A DNA stretch of 6,459 bases from an uncultured Collinsella sp. Lineage in GTDB: Bacteria > Actinomycetota > Coriobacteriia > Coriobacteriales > Coriobacteriaceae. Below the pieces are notes generated by a model. The model made no database searches. It was not told where the DNA came from and worked only from the letters and a program-made list of their open reading frames with translations. Shown piece after piece: positions 1-6,244 of the stretch; position 1 is the first letter of the stretch, and each line of letters opens with the position of its first letter. The stretch covers positions 1 to 6,459 of the forward strand of contig USQE01000068.1 in NCBI GenBank assembly GCA_900556675.1, given 5' to 3'. The position numbers were made by a program, and so were the translations under genes.

Positions 1-32
1 TTTCCTCAAATGCGGGGCGCTTCTACAAACGA

Positions 33-2612
33 CTATTTCGTCTTGCCGGTAATGAGCGTCTTTAGACCCAGGCCGATCAGGCCCAGGCCTATGCGCACGC
101 GACCGGGGCGATGGCGCTCGATGGCCTTGGTCTTGCCGGCGGGCTTATCGCGACGGGCGCTCGTCTCGGGTGCGGGCTTGGTGACCTGCGGCTCGGGCTG
201 AGGTGCAGGTGCAGGCTTGGGCTCAATGACGGTCGCCTGGACCTCTTGGACCTTGGGTGTGGCCGGCTGCGGCTCAGGAGCAGGGGCGGGCTTTGCCTCG
301 GCGGCGGGCTCCGGAGTCGCAGTAGCGGCCTCGGGCGCTTTCTCCACGGCGGGCTCTGCGGCAGCCTCGGGCTCATTCACCGGGAGAGCGGCAACCGCTT
401 CCGGTTTGGCAGCCGCCCCATGTTCAATCTCGTCCTGGATAACTTTTTCGGCCACACGTTCCTTCTCCTGTGCGCGCTGCTGCGCGGCGGCCTCGGCGTT
501 GCGATACGCGCGCTCCAGCAGAGCTTCCTGCGAGTTGAAGGGTTTCTCGTCCTCTTTGCGCTCCACCGGAACCCAGGTGCCGTCACTCGTCAGGCTGCGT
601 GCCTTCACGTTGTCGCGCAGCTGCATGCCCATGTACTCGTGCACCAGGGCGCGGCAGGTGGGGTCGAGCACGGGGAAGGCGATCTCCACGCGGTGCTCGG
701 TGTTGCGCGTCATCATGTCTGCCGAGCTCAGGTAGATCATGTCCGAGTCCACGCCAAAGGCATAGACGCGCGCATGCTCCAAAAAACGTCCGACGATGGA
801 TCGCACGTGCACGTTCTCGGTCTTGCCCGGAACACCGGGCTTGAGGCACGAGATGCCGCGAATGATCATGTCCACGCGCACGCCGGCACACGATGCCTCG
901 GCAATCTTGTCGATGACCTCGCGGTCGGTAAGCGAGTTGAGCTTAAAGAACACGCGGGCGGGCTCGCCGACAAGGGCGCGCTGAATCTCGCGGTCCAGGC
1001 CGCGCATGATGAGCGGCTTGAGGCCCACGGGCGCCACGCCCAGGAAGCGGTAGTCGCCGCGCAGGTTGCCCAGCGACAGGTTGCGGAAGAACAGGTTGGC
1101 GTCCTCGCCGATGCCGGGATGCGCGGTCATGAGCATAAAGTCGCTGTAGAGCTTGGCCGTCTTCTCGTTAAAGTTGCCGGTACCCAAAAGCGTCAGGCGG
1201 GTAAGCGCCATGCCCTCGCGATAGGTGAGCTGGCAGATCTTTGAGTGGCACTTAAAGCCCTCGGAGCCGTAGATAACGGTGCAGCCGGCCTCTTCCAGGC
1301 GCTCGGCCCATTCGATGTTGTTTTGCTCGTCAAAGCGGGCACGAAGCTCCATGAGCACCGTGACCTCTTTGCCGTTTTCGGCAGCATCGATGAGCGACTC
1401 GCACAGACGGCTCTGCTTTGCCACACGGTAGAGCGTGATGCGCAGCGAGATACACTCGGGGTCATAGGCTGCTTCGTGCACCAGGTCCAAGAACGGGTTC
1501 ATTGCCTCGTAAGGGTAAAAGAGCAGCTTGTCGTGCTGCAGCACCTGCTCGCGGATGGAGCGGGCCATATCGATGGTGGGATTGGGCTGCGGCTTAAACG
1601 GCGTAAAGAGGAGCTCATTGCGCAGGTGCTCGGGAATCTTACCCTCAATGCCAAAGACGTAGCCAAGGTCAAGGGGGATATCGCAGGTAAAGACCGAGCG
1701 GCGAGAAAGCTCGAGCGCCTTGCGGATGGTCTTGAGCGTTGCCTTCTCGAGCGAGCCCGATACGGCGAGCACCACCGGCTGCAGGCGCAGGCGCTTCTTG
1801 AGGATGCGCTTCATGTGCTGGCGGTAATCCTCTTCCTCCTCGACGCCTTCGCCGTCCGGGTCGATATCGGCATTGCGGGTGACGCGGATCAGCGCGCGGT
1901 CCAGCGGCTTATAGGAGCCAAAGCAACTGTCCAGGCAGGCGAGGATGACGTCCTCGAGCAAGATGTAGGAGTAGGTGCCGGTGGGCGAGGGGATCTCGAC
2001 CACGCGGTTCATCGAGGTGGGAATCTCGATAAGGCCCAGCAGGCTCTCCTCGTCGGTGACGCCGTCCAGGCCACAAGCCAGATAGAGTGCGCCGTTGCGC
2101 AGGTTGGGGAAGGGATGGCGCGGGTCAATGACCAACGGCGAGATGACCGGCGACACGTAGGCTTGGAAGTAGCGGGTTACGAAGGTGCGCTCCTCGGGCG
2201 TAAGCGAATCGATGCGGGCGCGGTGAACGCCCAGAGCGTCGAGCTTGTCCTCGATGCTCTTAAAGATGGACTCCCAACGGGTAAGGAGCCCGGGCAGCTC
2301 TGCCATGACAGCATCGACCTGTTCGGAGGCGGTCATATTGCTCTTGTTGTCGACAGGCTGTTTTTTGAGCTCTGCAAGATCGGACAGGCCGCCCACACGC
2401 ACCATGAGAAACTCGTCGAGGTTAGACTCGAAAATCGACACGAACTTTAGACGCTCGAACAGCGGAACGGTCTCGTCGAAGGCTTCGTCAAGCACGCGGT
2501 TGTCAAAGCGCAGCCAGCTAAGCTCTCGGTTTTGCGTGTACGAGAAGTCGCGCGGCGGCTTGCGCAGCTTAGCGGCCTTTTGTTTCTTTTCGATTTTGCT
2601 CGGCATATGCAT
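33..2612 (-). CDS. ppk1: Polyphosphate kinase PPK1 with long C-terminal tail
   Basis: PPK1 reversibly moves the terminal phosphate of ATP onto inorganic polyphosphate, usually at the inner face of the membrane. The 859-residue product starts with the N-terminal domain signature NRELSWLRFDNRVLDEA and ESNLDEFLMVRVGGL. The catalytic phospholipase-D-like half has FKCHSKI (His456, counterpart of the phosphorylated histidine of E. coli PPK), LLGTGNFNEKTAKLYSDF, FLEHARVYAF (His613, the second essential histidine) and YLSSADMMTRN. The family core ends near residue 700, where most PPK1 proteins stop. Here about 160 more residues follow: a charged, probably coiled-coil stretch (about 697-735), a low-complexity Ala/Pro/Glu region (about 736-825), and a basic end containing GLGLIGLGLKTL (842-853). 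The start is either ATG 2612 or ATG 2606 (MHM); the ribosome binding site is weak for both (GGAC). The gene is divergent from arcA and is probably transcribed alone. Function is near certain; the role of the tail is unknown. Confidence 0.97.
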   Translation of the reverse strand: MHMPSKIEKKQKAAKLRKPPRDFSYTQNRELSWLRFDNRVLDEAFDETVPLFERLKFVSIFESNLDEFLMVRVGGLSDLAELKKQPVDNKSNMTASEQVDAVMAELPGLLTRWESIFKSIEDKLDALGVHRARIDSLTPEERTFVTRYFQAYVSPVISPLVIDPRHPFPNLRNGALYLACGLDGVTDEESLLGLIEIPTSMNRVVEIPSPTGTYSYILLEDVILACLDSCFGSYKPLDRALIRVTRNADIDPDGEGVEEEEDYRQHMKRILKKRLRLQPVVLAVSGSLEKATLKTIRKALELSRRSVFTCDIPLDLGYVFGIEGKIPEHLRNELLFTPFKPQPNPTIDMARSIREQVLQHDKLLFYPYEAMNPFLDLVHEAAYDPECISLRITLYRVAKQSRLCESLIDAAENGKEVTVLMELRARFDEQNNIEWAERLEEAGCTVIYGSEGFKCHSKICQLTYREGMALTRLTLLGTGNFNEKTAKLYSDFMLMTAHPGIGEDANLFFRNLSLGNLRGDYRFLGVAPVGLKPLIMRGLDREIQRALVGEPARVFFKLNSLTDREVIDKIAEASCAGVRVDMIIRGISCLKPGVPGKTENVHVRSIVGRFLEHARVYAFGVDSDMIYLSSADMMTRNTEHRVEIAFPVLDPTCRALVHEYMGMQLRDNVKARSLTSDGTWVPVERKEDEKPFNSQEALLERAYRNAEAAAQQRAQEKERVAEKVIQDEIEHGAAAKPEAVAALPVNEPEAAAEPAVEKAPEAATATPEPAAEAKPAPAPEPQPATPKVQEVQATVIEPKPAPAPQPEPQVTKPAPETSARRDKPAGKTKAIERHRPGRVRIGLGLIGLGLKTLITGKTK

Positions 2613-2623
2613 CTGTCCGTTCA

Positions 2624-2638
2624 GTCCCCGCAGGGGAC
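2624..2638. other. Perfect short inverted repeat ahead of ppk
   Basis: GTCCCC (2624-2629) and GGGGAC (2633-2638) are perfect 6-base complements around the 3-base spacer GCA. The repeat lies 12 bases before the ppk ATG and overlaps the predicted transcription start. It could be a hairpin at the very 5' end of the ppk mRNA or a small protein-binding site. There is no T-tract, so it is not a terminator. Confidence 0.45.
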
Positions 2639-2641
2639 GGT

Positions 2642-2670
2642 AGCCTAACTCTAATTCACTATTGTCTCAA
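2642..2670 (-). promoter_or_regulatory. Probable ppk promoter
   Basis: Read on the minus strand, TTGAGA (2665-2670) and TAGGCT (2642-2647) are separated by exactly 17 bases. They fit the actinobacterial sigma-A pattern of TTGAcn and TAnnnT. Transcription would begin near 2635, giving a leader of about 20-25 bases before the ppk start codon. This is a motif match only, with no other evidence. Confidence 0.4.
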
Positions 2671-3096
2671 TTTAGTCGACCGCTGGCACGGACGTATCGC
2701 GTGAACGGTATCTTTACCTACTTCTTACGCTGACAAGCCGAAGCACTAACGTCCGGTGCTTTGAGCAAGCGATCTATATCCTCACTCAACTGGTGAGAAT
2801 GTATGAATAAGAATGATAGCAAGCTGAATATAATCGAATGTAGGTCGAATCGAGGGCAAGCGTCATTTATATGCAGAAAACCGTTTTCACTATGCAATTT
2901 TGAATCATGGATAACTTTGAGTGTTCAAGCTTGATTTCCTAGAAAAATAACGTTTACCTAGGAAAATCTGCTTTACGAAACTGAAGTGCATCATGGGAAA
3001 TCATATGCGATATACCGTTCATCGTACTTTGCTGACCGTTCGGGGGCGAGGTAGCATTACGAATGGAATTTGGATATAACTAGAGCTGTCAGCAAG
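2671..3096. other. AT-rich intergenic region between ppk and arcA
   Basis: No gene is apparent here in either strand. The stretch is clearly richer in A and T than the genes on each side, as expected for control DNA. It holds several short patterns. There is a weak stem AAGCAC/GTGCTT (2741-2746 and 2756-2761) and a stem CTCAC/GTGAG (2781-2785 and 2793-2797). TATAAT occurs at 2829-2834 with no convincing -35 partner, and TCGAAT occurs twice, 11 bases apart (2834 and 2845). TTGA-N4-TCAA occurs at 2917-2928, TCAAGCTTGA is a 10-base palindrome at 2925-2934, and TATAAC at 3075-3080 is a candidate -10 for arcA. The true arcA promoter cannot be chosen from sequence alone. Confidence 0.5.
2935..2965. 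promoter_or_regulatory. Operator-like inverted repeat upstream of arcA
   Basis: TTTCCTAG (2935-2942) and CTAGGAAA (2958-2965) are perfect 8-base complements with a 15-base spacer. Each half is also close to a palindrome itself (CCTAGA, and CCTAGG with flanking A/T), their centres 19 bases apart. So this may be two copies of one regulator site rather than a hairpin. It lies about 200 bases before arcA and about 320 bases before ppk, so arcA control is the more natural guess. The binding protein is unknown. Confidence 0.35.
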
Positions 3097-3121
3097 CAGC
3101 GTCCCATATGGAGGGGCGCTG
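3097..3121 (+). promoter_or_regulatory. Strong hairpin in the arcA leader
   Basis: CAGCGTCCC (3097-3105) pairs with GGGGCGCTG (3113-3121) over nine positions, with one T-G wobble, closing the 7-base loop ATATGGA. No T-tract follows, so it is not a simple terminator. It sits about 40 bases before the arcA start codon and would be inside the mRNA leader if transcription begins upstream, for example after TATAAC at 3075-3080. It may stabilise the transcript or be part of a control element. Confidence 0.45.
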
Positions 3122-3126
3122 ATACA

Positions 3127-3146
3127 TTCGGCCAGTAAGGCCCGAA
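3127..3146 (+). promoter_or_regulatory. Second hairpin just before the arcA ribosome site
   Basis: TTCGGCC (3127-3133) pairs with GGCCCGAA (3139-3146), with one bulged C, around the loop AGTAA. It ends 8 bases before the AGGAGG of arcA and follows the stronger hairpin at 3097-3121 by only 5 bases. The two together suggest a structured leader. I do not recognise it as any known riboswitch class. Confidence 0.4.
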
Positions 3147-3154
3147 AGAAAGGT

Positions 3155-3160
3155 AGGAGG
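3155..3160 (+). promoter_or_regulatory. arcA ribosome binding site, unusually close to start
   Basis: AGGAGG is a strong Shine-Dalgarno core but leaves only two bases (CC) before ATG 3163, closer than the usual 5-9. The start is still well supported, because the protein matches the family from its first residues ([11 protein letters not shown]) and no better start lies nearby. A weaker purine run, GAAAGGT, just upstream may be the real contact. Confidence 0.6.
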
Positions 3161-3162
3161 CC

Positions 3163-4404
3163 ATGACGAAAGGTCTGCACGTGCCTTCCGAGATCGGCAA
3201 GCTCAGGAAGGTCTGCCTGCACCGTCCCGGCGACGAGCTCCTCAACCTGCCGCCCGACGAGCTCGAGCGACTCCTGTTCGACGACGTCCCGTTCCTGGAG
3301 GTCGCACAGCAGGAGCACGACACCTTCGCCCAGATCCTGAGGGACCAGGGCGTCGAGGTGCTCTACCTCGAGAACCTCGTCGCCGAGGTGTTCGACCAGG
3401 TCCCCGGCGCCCGCGCCGAGTTCACCGACCAGTACATCGCCGAGGCCGGCATCCGCGGCCAGCACATGCCGCAGATCGTCCGCGAGAAGCTGGACTCCAT
3501 CGAGGACAACCTCGAGTTCGTCAAGAAGACCATGGCCGGCATGACCAAGGCCGAGATCGACATGCCCCTCACGGCGTCCACGACCCTCGACTCCCTGGTC
3601 AACTCCGAGTCCGAGTCCGACCTGATCATCGACCCGATGCCCAACCTCTACTTCACCCGCGACCCGTTCGCGGTCGTCGGCGAGGGCGTCAACCTCAACC
3701 GCATGTACTCGGTCACCCGCAACCGCGAGACCCTGTACGGCAAGTACGTCTTCAAGTACCACCCCGACTACAAGGACGTCTCCCTGTACTTCCGCCGCGA
3801 CTGCCAGTTCCACACCGAGGGCGGCGACGTGCTGAACATCAACGAGAAGACCCTCGCCGTCGGCATCTCCCAGCGCACCCAGGCCGCCGCTATCGACGTC
3901 ATGGCCCAGAACATCTTCTGGAACTCCGACTCCAAGGTCGAGCGCATCCTGGCCTTCGACATCCCGGTCTCGCGCGCCTTCATGCACCTCGACACGGTCT
4001 TCACCCAGATCGACGTCGATAAGTTCACGATCCCCCCCGCCATCATGGGCACCCTGCGCGTCTACGAGCTGACCGCCGGCAAGAACCCGGGCGACGTGAA
4101 CATCCGCCTGATCGAGGACACCCTCGAGCACGTCCTGGAGGACGCCACCGGCGTCGACCAGGTCAAGCTGATCCCCTGCGGCGGCGGCGACCCGATCGCG
4201 GCCTCCCGCGAGCAGTGGAACGACGGCTCCAACACCCTGTGCGTCGAGCCCGGCAAGATCTGCGTCTACGCCCGCAACACCGTCACCAACGACGTGCTGT
4301 ACAAGGAGGGCCTGGATCTTCTCGTCGTGCCCTCCGCCGAGCTCTCCCGCGGCCGTGGCGGCCCGCGCTGCATGAGCATGCCCTTCTGGCGCGAGGACCT
4401 CTAA
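3163..4404 (+). CDS. arcA: Arginine deiminase ArcA
   Basis: ArcA hydrolyses L-arginine to L-citrulline and ammonia in the cytoplasm, the first step of the arginine deiminase pathway that yields ATP and protects against acid. The 413-residue length is typical of the family. The expected catalytic set is present: FTRDP (Asp167), HTEGGD (Glu219), MHLDTVF (His275 and Asp277), and the nucleophile cysteine Cys403 in the C-terminal [12 protein letters not shown]. These correspond to Asp166, Glu224, His278, Asp280 and Cys406 of the Pseudomonas aeruginosa enzyme. Codon use is extreme, nearly all codons ending in C or G, with GAG used for glutamate throughout; this suggests strong expression. It is followed 106 bases later by an ornithine carbamoyltransferase that uses its product. 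Identity is near certain. Confidence 0.98.
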   Translation: MTKGLHVPSEIGKLRKVCLHRPGDELLNLPPDELERLLFDDVPFLEVAQQEHDTFAQILRDQGVEVLYLENLVAEVFDQVPGARAEFTDQYIAEAGIRGQHMPQIVREKLDSIEDNLEFVKKTMAGMTKAEIDMPLTASTTLDSLVNSESESDLIIDPMPNLYFTRDPFAVVGEGVNLNRMYSVTRNRETLYGKYVFKYHPDYKDVSLYFRRDCQFHTEGGDVLNINEKTLAVGISQRTQAAAIDVMAQNIFWNSDSKVERILAFDIPVSRAFMHLDTVFTQIDVDKFTIPPAIMGTLRVYELTAGKNPGDVNIRLIEDTLEHVLEDATGVDQVKLIPCGGGDPIAASREQWNDGSNTLCVEPGKICVYARNTVTNDVLYKEGLDLLVVPSAELSRGRGGPRCMSMPFWREDL

Positions 4405-4416
4405 GTCTTTCCGTTT

Positions 4417-4445
4417 CCGGTGCGGTCCCCCTACAACCGCACCGG
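4417..4445 (+). terminator. Hairpin between arcA and arcB, possibly a leaky terminator
   Basis: CCGGTGCGG (4417-4425) and CCGCACCGG (4437-4445) form a perfect 9-base stem around an 11-base loop. Only TTT follows before CGCC, so termination would be weak. It lies 12 bases after the arcA stop. It may lower transcription into the next gene, or protect the 3' end of an arcA mRNA made in excess; both would fit arcA being more highly expressed than its neighbour. Confidence 0.5.
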
Positions 4446-4464
4446 TTTCGCCCATCAAACGGGC

Positions 4465-4486
4465 TACACTAATTACTTACGTAATT
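4465..4486 (+). promoter_or_regulatory. Possible arcB promoter -10 and operator palindrome
   Basis: TACACT (4465-4470) fits the actinobacterial -10 pattern TAnnnT but has no clear -35 partner. It is followed at once by the perfect palindrome AATTAC-TTAC-GTAATT (4471-4486), in the place where a repressor could block a start site. It is a pattern match only. It could mean that the carbamoyltransferase has its own regulated promoter besides read-through from arcA. Confidence 0.3.
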
Positions 4487-4510
4487 CATTTCTTCGAAAG
4501 GAAACGAACC

Positions 4511-5509
4511 ATGGGTGTTAACCTCTCCGGCCGTAGCTTCCTCAAGCTCCTCGACCTCACCACCGAGGAGATCGAGTACCTGCTCAAGCTCTCCAAGAAC
4601 TTCAAGGACATGAAGCGCGCTGGCGTTCCGCACCGCTATCTCGAGGGCAAGAACATCGTTCTGCTTTTCCAGAAGACCTCCACTCGTACCCGCTGCGCCT
4701 TCGAGGTCGGCGGCATGGATCTGGGCATGGGCGTCACCTACCTCGATCCGGGTTCGTCGCAGATGGGCAAGAAGGAGTCCATCGAGGACACCGCCCGCGT
4801 TCTCGGTCGCATGTATGACGGCATCGAGTTCCGCGGCTTTGCCCAGGACGACGTCGAGGAGCTCGCTGCTAAGTCCGGCGTGCCCGTGTGGAACGGCCTG
4901 ACCACTGAGTGGCATCCCACCCAGATGCTCGCCGACATCCTGACCGTCCAGGAGAACTTCAACTACGACATCAAGGGCAAGACCCTCGTCTTCATGGGCG
5001 ACTGCAAGAACAACGTTGCTCGCTCCCTCATGGTTGTCTGCTCCAAGCTCGGCATGAACTTCGTGGCCTGCGGCCCCGAGGAGTGCATGCCCGCCGACGA
5101 CGTCATCGAGGCCTGCAAGCCCATCGCCGAGGCCAACGGCTGCACCATCAAGCTGACCACCGACGTCAAGGACGGCGTCACCGGTGCCGACGTTATCTAC
5201 ACCGACGTGTGGGTCTCCATGGGCGAGCCTGACGAGGTCTGGGCCGAGCGCATCGCTCAGCTCACCCCGTATCGTGTCACCTCCGAGGTCATGGCTATGG
5301 CCAACCCGGGTGCCATCTTCCTGCACTGCCTGCCCAGCTTCCACGATCTTGAAACCTCCGTCGGCAGAGAGATTTACGAAAAGTACGGCGTTGCAGAACA
5401 GGAAGTTACCGACGAAGTCTTCCGTGCTCCCTGCTCCAAGGTATTCGACGAAGCCGAAAACCGCATGCACACCATCAAGGCCGTTATGGTCGCAACCGCA
5501 GGCAGATAA
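4511..5509 (+). CDS. arcB/argF: Ornithine carbamoyltransferase, probably catabolic (ArcB/ArgF)
   Basis: This enzyme interconverts citrulline plus phosphate with ornithine plus carbamoyl phosphate. Next to arcA it most likely runs in the catabolic direction. The 332-residue length matches catabolic ArcB proteins better than anabolic ArgF (about 305-310). The carbamoyl phosphate site STRTR is at residues 57-61, HPTQ at 135-138, the ornithine loop SMG at 236-238 and HCLP at 272-275. The ribosome site AAGGA (4498-4502) lies 8 bases before ATG 4511. From codon 281 to the end codon use changes abruptly: all 20 earlier glutamates are GAG, then 7 of 8 are GAA, with AGA arginine and GCA alanine codons appearing for the first time. 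The reading frame and family-like C-terminal sequence are intact, so the product should be functional. Catabolic versus anabolic use is an inference from context and length. Confidence 0.96.
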   Translation: MGVNLSGRSFLKLLDLTTEEIEYLLKLSKNFKDMKRAGVPHRYLEGKNIVLLFQKTSTRTRCAFEVGGMDLGMGVTYLDPGSSQMGKKESIEDTARVLGRMYDGIEFRGFAQDDVEELAAKSGVPVWNGLTTEWHPTQMLADILTVQENFNYDIKGKTLVFMGDCKNNVARSLMVVCSKLGMNFVACGPEECMPADDVIEACKPIAEANGCTIKLTTDVKDGVTGADVIYTDVWVSMGEPDEVWAERIAQLTPYRVTSEVMAMANPGAIFLHCLPSFHDLETSVGREIYEKYGVAEQEVTDEVFRAPCSKVFDEAENRMHTIKAVMVATAGR

Positions 5510-5592
5510 GCTTTGCCCTGCCGTTCGGCAATTCGGATTCCGCGCCTGATTTTGTTTTGTGCTTCAACTGAATCCGATTGAATAACAAAACA

Positions 5593-5622
5593 CGCTGCAT
5601 CCTTTTTCGGGTGCAGCGTTTT
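5593..5622. terminator. Bidirectional intrinsic terminator
   Basis: CGCTGCATCC (5593-5602) pairs with GGGTGCAGCG (5609-5618), ten pairs with one wobble, around a 6-base loop. On the plus strand TTTT follows; on the minus strand the stem is followed by TGTTTTGTTATT. It lies between the convergent carbamoyltransferase and acetyltransferase genes and should serve both. It ends the arc transcript 84 bases after the stop codon, so no arcC is co-transcribed here. Confidence 0.85.
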
Positions 5623-5639
5623 GTGTTTGCTGTGTTTGC
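5622..5639. repeat. Perfect 9-base tandem duplication
   Basis: TGTGTTTGC occurs twice in direct succession (5622-5630 and 5631-5639) right after the terminator stem. It is probably a small slippage event of no function, though it lies in the lower-GC part of the window whose origin is in question. Confidence 0.6.
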
Positions 5640-5665
5640 GCCGTTATATTGACGTGCGGTCCGGC

Positions 5666-6244
5666 TCAGCAGTCAAGGTAAAAGATAATGTCGCTCTTGC
5701 CTTCCTGTGCCGTGCCGCGATAGATTTCCGTGTCAAATCCGCCGATGCGGAACCCGCATTTCAGGTAAAAAAGACATGCGCCGAGATTATTGTCCTGTGC
5801 AATGACGTAAATCCCGCGATACCCCTTTTCCCGCGCAAGCTCTTTCGCGCGTTCGATAAGCTTCATTCCGATGCCGCGGCCCCGTGCCGCCGCGCTGACC
5901 TTCAGGTCACAGAGGTACATATACTTAAAGAAGCCTTCCTGCATTACCGCAAGTCCGATACAGTTTTCCGCATCGGCACCGCTTGCCGCGCCGCGAATGC
6001 TCTCATCATCGCATTCGCCGTCATACGCGCCGATAAAAGTGCAGTTTTCGCTCATTTGTTCAAAATCATAATGCTCGTCCGGAAAGCGCATTTCAGAAGC
6101 GTTCTCCGGTGCAAAAAGCTCCGTTTCCCAACTCCATTTTCCGTCCGAATATTTCGGAATCAGCCGCCCGAACAGTTTAAACGGCTCATTCGGAAGATTT
6201 ATGTCCTTCGAATGCTGCGCGTCAATCAATCTTGTTACTGTCAT
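5666..6244 (-). CDS. GNAT acetyltransferase, streptothricin acetyltransferase-like
   Basis: The 192-residue protein has the GNAT acetyl-CoA pyrophosphate loop RGRGIG (121-126), followed by a typical helix. Its end, AQDNNLGACLFYLKCGFRIG (149-168), and its N-terminal NEPFKLFGRLIPKY (19-32) resemble, from memory, the Sat4/SatA streptothricin acetyltransferase family (QDNNL.AC.FY..CGF.IG and SEPFE..GRIIP.Y). Members acetylate the beta-lysine of streptothricin, but many chromosomal relatives have no proven substrate, so resistance is only a possibility. The acidic central region typical of Sat4 is present but modified (about 55-95). ATG 6244 directly follows the TGA of the upstream ORF, and its ribosome site AGGAGAC (6254-6260) lies inside that ORF, so the two are probably translationally coupled. 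Base and codon use differ from ppk and arcA, which suggests a foreign origin. Confidence 0.85.
   Translation of the reverse strand: MTVTRLIDAQHSKDINLPNEPFKLFGRLIPKYSDGKWSWETELFAPENASEMRFPDEHYDFEQMSENCTFIGAYDGECDDESIRGAASGADAENCIGLAVMQEGFFKYMYLCDLKVSAAARGRGIGMKLIERAKELAREKGYRGIYVIAQDNNLGACLFYLKCGFRIGGFDTEIYRGTAQEGKSDIIFYLDC

Noticed and set aside
111..2450. Two long plus-strand open frames (377 and 401 residues) across ppk
   Set aside because: They are antisense to a PPK1 with complete catalytic motifs. Their His/Ala/Leu/Gly-rich translations look like frame shadows in high-GC DNA.
2803..2819. ARG box (arginine repressor site) around TATGAATAAGAATGATA
   Set aside because: The left half TGAAT fits, but the right half is AATGA instead of ATTCA, so the palindrome fails.
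2917..2928. FNR/ArcR-type site TTGA-N4-TCAA
   Set aside because: The FNR pattern TTGAT-N4-ATCAA leaves six bases between TTGA and TCAA. Here there are four, so the spacing is wrong.
3019..4458. 479-residue open frame on the minus strand across arcA
   Set aside because: It is the antisense shadow of arcA. The composition is dominated by Val, Gly, Asp, Leu and Glu, as expected when C-ending codons are read in reverse, and no family signature is seen.
4469..5470. 333-residue minus-strand frame across the carbamoyltransferase
   Set aside because: It is an antisense shadow of a gene with all expected OTC motifs and a good ribosome site on the plus strand.
5533..5577. Inverted repeat TCGGATTC/GAATCCGA after the arcB stop as a terminator or attachment site
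   Set aside because: It is an eight-base match with a 29-base loop and no T-tract. No integrase is visible, and the strong terminator lies just downstream.
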